Position numbers and translations under genes: made by a program. The notes beneath the pieces are model-generated. The model saw only the letters and a list, made by a program, of their open reading frames with translations. It had not been told where the DNA came from and did not search any database. Shown here piece by piece: positions 59,850 to 64,000 of a stretch of DNA of 64,000 nucleotides (positions are counted from its first letter, which is position 1; every line of letters begins with the position of its first letter). Origin of the DNA: CAYMCO01 sp964388955 (GTDB taxonomy: Bacteria > Chloroflexota > Anaerolineae > Anaerolineales > E44-bin32); contig CAYMCO010000022.1 in assembly GCA_964388955.1 (NCBI GenBank), positions 1 through 64,000 on the forward strand, read 5' to 3'.

Positions 59850-60500
59850 TTACCCCTCATCCACCAGCCGTTTTGCCATTGCGACGGCAGAGATGGCATC
59901 CTCGGCGTAGCCGTCGGCGCCAATCTCGTCCGCCCAACTCTGGGTCACAGGCGCGCCCCCGACGAGGACTTTGACCTCATCCCGTATGCCCGCCTCGCGC
60001 AGGGCCTCGACGACCTTCTTCTGCTGCAGCATCGTCGTCGTCAGCAGGGCGGAGGCCCCCACCATACCGGCGCCCACCTCCTGGGCCGCGGCCACGAATT
60101 CGCTCGCCGGCTGGTCAGTGCCGATATCCGTGACCTCAAATCCGTTGGCGGTCAGCATTGTGCCGACCAGAGTCTTGCCAATCTCGTGCAGGTCACCTTC
60201 GACCGTGCCCAGCACGACCCGCCCGCGGGTCTCACGCTTCTGGTCGCTCATCAGCGCGGGTTCCAGGATGGCGAGCGCAGCCTTCATGGCATCCCCGCCG
60301 ATGATCAAGTCGGGAAGGAAGTATTCGCCGCTGGCGAACAGTTCGCCCACCCGATCCATGCCCACCGTCAGGCCTTTGTTGATGCACTCCAAGGCGTCCA
60401 GACCCCCGGCCAGGGCACCCTGGGCGAGTTCCGCCGCCCGCTCCGGCTCTCCGTCGATCACGGCCTGGGCGATCTCGTCAAAATACTCCTGATCAGACAT
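59850..60500 (-). CDS. Corrinoid (B12-binding) methyl-carrier protein, MttC/MtgC type
   Basis: A 216-residue two-domain carrier. A helical cap domain (about residues 1-90, B12-binding_2) is followed by a Rossmann-like cobalamin domain with the lower-ligand motif DLHEIG (Asp103, His105, Gly108). The later GASALLTTTMLQQ and VKVLVGGAPVTQ segments are typical of MttC, MtbC and MtgC. It accepts methyl groups from MttB-superfamily enzymes at cobalt and passes them to a second methyltransferase. It is the only corrinoid protein in the window, against eight full-length methyltransferases. GGAGGAGG precedes ATG 60500. Confidence 0.93.
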   Translation of the reverse strand: MSDQEYFDEIAQAVIDGEPERAAELAQGALAGGLDALECINKGLTVGMDRVGELFASGEYFLPDLIIGGDAMKAALAILEPALMSDQKRETRGRVVLGTVEGDLHEIGKTLVGTMLTANGFEVTDIGTDQPASEFVAAAQEVGAGMVGASALLTTTMLQQKKVVEALREAGIRDEVKVLVGGAPVTQSWADEIGADGYAEDAISAVAMAKRLVDEG

Positions 60501-60720
60501 GCTTCCTCCTCCAAGACACGAGATAAGTTTGGCTCATTCCCAGCGCCCGATCCACGCCCATTCGGTCAGTCCCTTGTATGGGCGCAGCATGCTGCACCCG
60601 CACAATCACTGGTGAAGAATGGCCTGACGATCCGGTCGCAGTGCAGAGGGTTTTCAATTCGTTTCTGAACGCCTCAACCCCGCGATTCTCCAGACGAACC
60701 TCCTTGGATCCACTCAACAT

Positions 60721-62169
60721 TCATGCGCCCAGGTCCTTCTCGGCGCTCCGCGTTATGGCGCCCAACTCCGATTGAACGCTCCTGTCCAGCGGGGTGGGCG
60801 AATGTTCCTTCAATATGCGGTCGAATTCGGCGCGCGCTCGCTCACGAACGTCCAGATCGCAATCCGCCTCCACAGGATGAGTCAGGCGGGGAATCCAAAT
60901 CCGACGCATATGCTCCCGGGTATGCCTCTGCCCCAGGAAGTGGCCTTTGGGCCCGACCGCCTTGATCTCGTCCAGGGCGAGGTTCTGAGCGCCACGCGCG
61001 ATGCCCCCTGCCAGCACGCGGTTCATGTGATAGAGCTCGTCATCGAAGATGATCTGCTCCGGGACCAATAAGGTGGAGGCCTTGAGCATGCCCAGCCCCG
61101 AGGCCATCTCGGCGTTGTTCAGGGACACCATTAGCGCGCTGTATACGCTGTCCCGCCCAAGCTGCCAACTGGCGGCCTCAGCGCAATCCACCCCAAATGA
61201 TCCCGCCAGGGAGGGGACGCCCCATTTATGGGCCATCTGCACCGCAGCGGCGTTGCATAGATACTTCTCGCCGATGCCGGCGATATATCGCGCGGTGCGC
61301 GGATCCATGACCGAGGCCAACAGGGAGTGATAAACGGGCGCGCCGGGCGCGACGAGCTGCATCAGAACCATGGCGCTCACCACCTCGGCATCGCCCACCG
61401 CCAGCGCGCCGGCGGCCGTCGCCGGCGCGGTGGAGCCCAGGGTGGGCATGGACATAAACCCCACGGGAATCCCGGCCTCCGCAAAGACCATGGCGGCATC
61501 GATGCCTTTCTGATCCTGGGCCAGGGGGGCGATAGTGCAGATCAAGGAGGACAGCGGCGGATGGCTCCGCATCCCCTCGGGGCTCCCCGCGATCACCCCC
61601 GCCATCTGCGCTGCATAGCGCGCCGCCTTCTCGCCAATCACCGTCTCGGTCTGGACGTGCTTCACCGTGTTGGTGAAGCTGGCCTCCAGCTCATGCAGGG
61701 GCGCGGCACGCCCGTAGTCCTGCGCGCTGACCATCGGCCAATAGAAAGCCACGGAGGCGAGGTAGTCGCTCACGCGCGCCATCATGGCCACATCCGCTTT
61801 GCTCGAGGCCCGCTGCTCCCCCGTCTCCCGGTCTACGGTGTGCACCCCAGAGCCGTCGGTGGCGAAATAGGTACGTGACCCATCCAGCAATAGGTCTGTG
61901 CCCTCCGCCCGGCCCGACAGCAAATAGGCGCGCGGTGCCTTTTCCATGGCGCCCTCCACCAAAGCGGGAGGCATACGCACCACCTGCGTTTCCCAATCCA
62001 CCAATGCGCCGTGATCGGCAAACACGCCCAGTGCCCGCTCCGAGGGAAACCGCACGCCCACGTGTTCCAGGATTTCCATCGTGGCGTTCCGGAGCTCCGA
62101 CAGCTGATCTGGGCTCAGCACCTCGAACTGGATGCGCGGCCAAACGGGCTCCGTCCTGTACAATTCCAT
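60721..62169 (-). CDS. MttB-superfamily corrinoid methyltransferase (H)
   Basis: An about 482-residue COG5598 protein. Core motif PTLGSTAPATAAGALAVGDAEV, substrate-side FYWPMVSAQDYGRAAPLHELE, C-terminal HFLGQRHTREHMRRIWIP. It groups with copies C, D, F and G. The gene sits directly upstream of the corrinoid protein and is the most obvious direct partner. Several ATGs crowd the start; GGGAG placed before ATG 62169 (MELYRTEP) decides for it, though 62175 or 62226 are possible. No amber codon interrupts the frame. Confidence 0.87.
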   Translation of the reverse strand: MELYRTEPVWPRIQFEVLSPDQLSELRNATMEILEHVGVRFPSERALGVFADHGALVDWETQVVRMPPALVEGAMEKAPRAYLLSGRAEGTDLLLDGSRTYFATDGSGVHTVDRETGEQRASSKADVAMMARVSDYLASVAFYWPMVSAQDYGRAAPLHELEASFTNTVKHVQTETVIGEKAARYAAQMAGVIAGSPEGMRSHPPLSSLICTIAPLAQDQKGIDAAMVFAEAGIPVGFMSMPTLGSTAPATAAGALAVGDAEVVSAMVLMQLVAPGAPVYHSLLASVMDPRTARYIAGIGEKYLCNAAAVQMAHKWGVPSLAGSFGVDCAEAASWQLGRDSVYSALMVSLNNAEMASGLGMLKASTLLVPEQIIFDDELYHMNRVLAGGIARGAQNLALDEIKAVGPKGHFLGQRHTREHMRRIWIPRLTHPVEADCDLDVRERARAEFDRILKEHSPTPLDRSVQSELGAITRSAEKDLGA

Positions 62170-62235
62170 CATCATCTCCCACATCCGCCGCAAAGACGCC
62201 TGATCGGCGTATCCGCCTGGGGGCACCCGTGATCC

Positions 62236-63654
62236 TCAGGCAGCTTCGAAATGAAATCCCTCCCCTTGATACCGGCGGACGATCCGTTCCAGCTCCGCAT
62301 CGACCTCCGCCGGAAGAGGCTCCGGCCGATGGTTCTCGAGCAGATCAATGGCCTGCTCCCGGCAGCGATCGGCGATGGTCATCCCGCTTTCACGCCAGCC
62401 ATCGAACGTCTCCCGGCTCAAGATCTCCGGCCGCCAATGCTCCATGTGCGCCCGTCGGGTGTGCCGGGTGCCGAGAAAGCTCCCCTTGGGAGTCTTCTCC
62501 TTGACCAGGGCGATCTCCTCCTCCAGGTCGTGGATCCGGATGCCCTCCGCCATGCGGCGCAGGCCACCGATGAATTCATTGTCCAGCACAACCTGTGCGG
62601 CGGAGATGGCGGAGCCGGCGTCGACCGAGCCGACGCCGTAAATGATGTCGGCGCCCTGGAGCAGAAGCGGTGTGGCGGTGACCGCCTTCTCGAACCCCGC
62701 CTGCGAATCCACCTGTTTGGCATCCGATGACAAGCCGCCGCACATGGATCGCAAGCCGTAGTGCCGGGCCATGGCGGCTGCGCCGGCGTTCACCATGCCG
62801 CGCTCGGGCGCGCCCAGGGGCAGCAGCCCGGTGCGCATGTCCAGGATGGAGGACACGCTGCCATACAGCAGCGGCGCACCCGGATAGAGCGCCTGCAGCG
62901 CCACCACCCAGGCAAGAATGTCGGCGTTGATGACCACGAGCTCCCCAAGCAGAGTGGCGGGGGCCGAGGCGCCCCCCATGGCCATGCTGAGCAAAGTGAG
63001 GGGCACCCTGTGCTCCACCCAGCGCAGCATGCAGCGAATGTTCCCGGGGGTCACATACCCCGGGCTGATGGGACAGTACAGCGTGGCAAAGATAGGGCGC
63101 TCTCTCAGCGCCCGCTCCCCCCCGGCCACCGCGGCGAGCATCTCAACGGCGGGGTCCACGCGCTCCGCCGCCAATGTTCGGTGCACCATGGGTTTGGAGG
63201 TGCCGCGCAGGAGTTCGGCGACCTCCACCAAATCGGAGTTCTCGCCCTGGTCTGTGGCAGTGACAGTGGGCCGTACGACGTCCACCTCCGGCAGCCCGTC
63301 CTGAAGGCGCACCAGGTCGCGCACGTCCGCTCGGGTCGACGATCGCGGATTCCCTGTGCGAAGGTCCAGCACACTAACGGGTGTGCCGGCGCCCATGAAG
63401 CGCGGCCCCTCCCCACCGGGCACGATTGCCTCCCCGGATCGGGGATAGAGGCGCACGTCCTTTGGCGCCTGCGCCAGGCCGGCCTCGACCATGTCGGGCG
63501 GGATGCGCACCATCTGAGTCTCGAAATTCACCTCAAAGCCGACCCGATCCAAGCGGCCCAGCAGGTCCTTCTCGGGCGCGCAGAACCCGACTTCTTCGAG
63601 CAACTCCAAAGTGCTCTCGTGGACAAGCTCGATGTATGTGTTCTCCGACATCAT
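62236..63654 (-). CDS. MttB-superfamily methyltransferase, most divergent copy (I)
   Basis: A 472-residue COG5598 protein. The core is MAMGGASAPATLLGELVVINADI, and the substrate-side segment VVRPTVTATDQGENSD differs strongly from the other copies. Copies E and I share a shortened N-terminus that starts near the first helix (IELVHESTLELLEEVGF). The retained AS/TAPAT motif places it in the superfamily, but the substrate, and perhaps even the reaction, may differ. The start is MM at 63654, with no strong ribosome site. It lies between the Lrp/AsnC-like regulator and copy H. Confidence 0.83.
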   Translation of the reverse strand: MMSENTYIELVHESTLELLEEVGFCAPEKDLLGRLDRVGFEVNFETQMVRIPPDMVEAGLAQAPKDVRLYPRSGEAIVPGGEGPRFMGAGTPVSVLDLRTGNPRSSTRADVRDLVRLQDGLPEVDVVRPTVTATDQGENSDLVEVAELLRGTSKPMVHRTLAAERVDPAVEMLAAVAGGERALRERPIFATLYCPISPGYVTPGNIRCMLRWVEHRVPLTLLSMAMGGASAPATLLGELVVINADILAWVVALQALYPGAPLLYGSVSSILDMRTGLLPLGAPERGMVNAGAAAMARHYGLRSMCGGLSSDAKQVDSQAGFEKAVTATPLLLQGADIIYGVGSVDAGSAISAAQVVLDNEFIGGLRRMAEGIRIHDLEEEIALVKEKTPKGSFLGTRHTRRAHMEHWRPEILSRETFDGWRESGMTIADRCREQAIDLLENHRPEPLPAEVDAELERIVRRYQGEGFHFEAA

Positions 63655-63731
63655 GTCACGCGACCCTGGAATTCGTCTCGCCCCTTCAGCCCTCCGGCGA
63701 TCTCGCCGCCCGGCAGGCCGGGCCTCGATGC

Positions 63732-64000
63732 TCAGTCAGGCGCGTTCCCCCAGCGATAGGAGAGCTTATGCATCTTCAATATCATGAACGTCTGGGTGCG
63801 CTCGACGCCGCTCACCTGGCGCAGCCGGTCATTCAAGAAAGTCAGGAACTCCGCCCGATCCTGACAGTAGACCTCCACGAACAAGTCGAACTCCCCAGCG
63901 GCCTGGAACAGGTAGGTCACCTCAGGAAAGTTCTTGATCTGCTCAATGACCTTGTCGCTCAGGTTGCTCTGCACATTGACGCCGATGAAAGCGGCCTCGG
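63732..64000 (-). CDS. Lrp/AsnC-family regulator, C-terminal part (cut by window edge)
   Basis: About 89 codons are visible; the gene continues past position 64000. The segment AFIGVNVQSN and the following VTYLFQAAGEFDLFVEV and RVQ-like sequence form the ligand-binding RAM domain of Lrp/AsnC proteins, with the gly/glu-rich core and an alpha-beta pattern. The DNA-binding half would lie outside the window. The stop at 63732 is TGA. It is the first gene seen upstream of the methyltransferase array on the same strand, so control of the array by an amino acid or amine effector is a sensible hypothesis. A stand-alone RAM protein is an alternative. Confidence 0.8.
   Translation of the reverse strand, partial: EAAFIGVNVQSNLSDKVIEQIKNFPEVTYLFQAAGEFDLFVEVYCQDRAEFLTFLNDRLRQVSGVERTQTFMILKMHKLSYRWGNAPD

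Noticed and set aside
59663..59923. 86-codon minus-strand frame overlapping the end of the corrinoid gene
   Set aside because: It shares sequence with the corrinoid protein gene in another frame and has no similarity of its own.
43827..63654. Pyrrolysine-containing MttB genes
   Set aside because: Every copy is continuous without an in-frame amber codon and keeps full family length, so pyrrolysine need not be invoked.
1..64000. CRISPR array, tRNA, rRNA, transposase or prophage genes
   Set aside because: Intergenic regions were read for short direct repeats, cloverleaf-like folds and typical genes; none was found that I could support.

Overview
The window reads as a chromosomal segment of a GC-rich heterotrophic bacterium, most likely a member of Chloroflexota. 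That placement is an inference. It rests on lipoprotein substrate-binding proteins whose lipobox Cys is followed by long Pro/Glu/Thr linkers, DTDGDG-type loops inside transporter proteins, many amidohydrolase paralogs and a large array of non-pyrrolysine MttB-like methyltransferases. No rRNA, tRNA, CRISPR, phage or insertion sequence was seen.

Left part (1-14.5 kb): the end of a peptide-type ABC transporter locus, an 8-oxoguanine-deaminase-like amidohydrolase, and an iron-uptake operon. The iron operon has a clear sigma-70 promoter and a DtxR-type box. It encodes a DtxR repressor, a membrane-anchored DtxR-FeoA fusion, and FeoB split into separate GTPase and membrane proteins. Then, on the minus strand, come a YtcJ-type amidohydrolase, a LarA-like protein, a creatinase-like M24 protein, an N-carbamoylputrescine amidase and a DUF1989 protein.

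14.8-23.3 kb, plus strand: a ureide/hydantoin cassette (class III CoA-transferase, deaminase-like amidohydrolase, allantoinase/hydantoinase, hydantoin racemase, M20 N-carbamoylase). It is followed by a GNAT-YoaP protein and a methylenetetrahydrofolate reductase.

23.3-27 kb, minus strand: three Tad-type minor pilin genes. They lie behind a leader that folds as a class I cyclic-di-GMP riboswitch followed by an intrinsic terminator.

27.3-38.4 kb, minus strand: a probable operon of a peptide-binding lipoprotein, amidohydrolase, CocE/NonD hydrolase, two saccharopine-dehydrogenase-like oxidoreductases, an ornithine-cyclodeaminase-like protein and a class III aminotransferase. This looks like catabolism of amino or imino acids and amides.

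39-64 kb, minus strand: about 25 kb in one direction, holding eight full-length MttB-superfamily methyltransferases (COG5598), one internally deleted copy, and a single corrinoid protein. It also carries a peptide-type ABC transporter, a tungsten aldehyde:ferredoxin oxidoreductase with a four-cluster ferredoxin, an MFS transporter, a second CocE/amidohydrolase pair and an Lrp/AsnC regulator cut by the window edge. The inferred logic is uptake of quaternary or methylated amines, methyl transfer by several substrate-specific MttB-like enzymes onto one shared corrinoid protein, and entry of the methyl group into tetrahydrofolate metabolism, where the reductase at 22-23 kb could act. No corrinoid:tetrahydrofolate methyltransferase and no corrinoid reactivase lie in the window.
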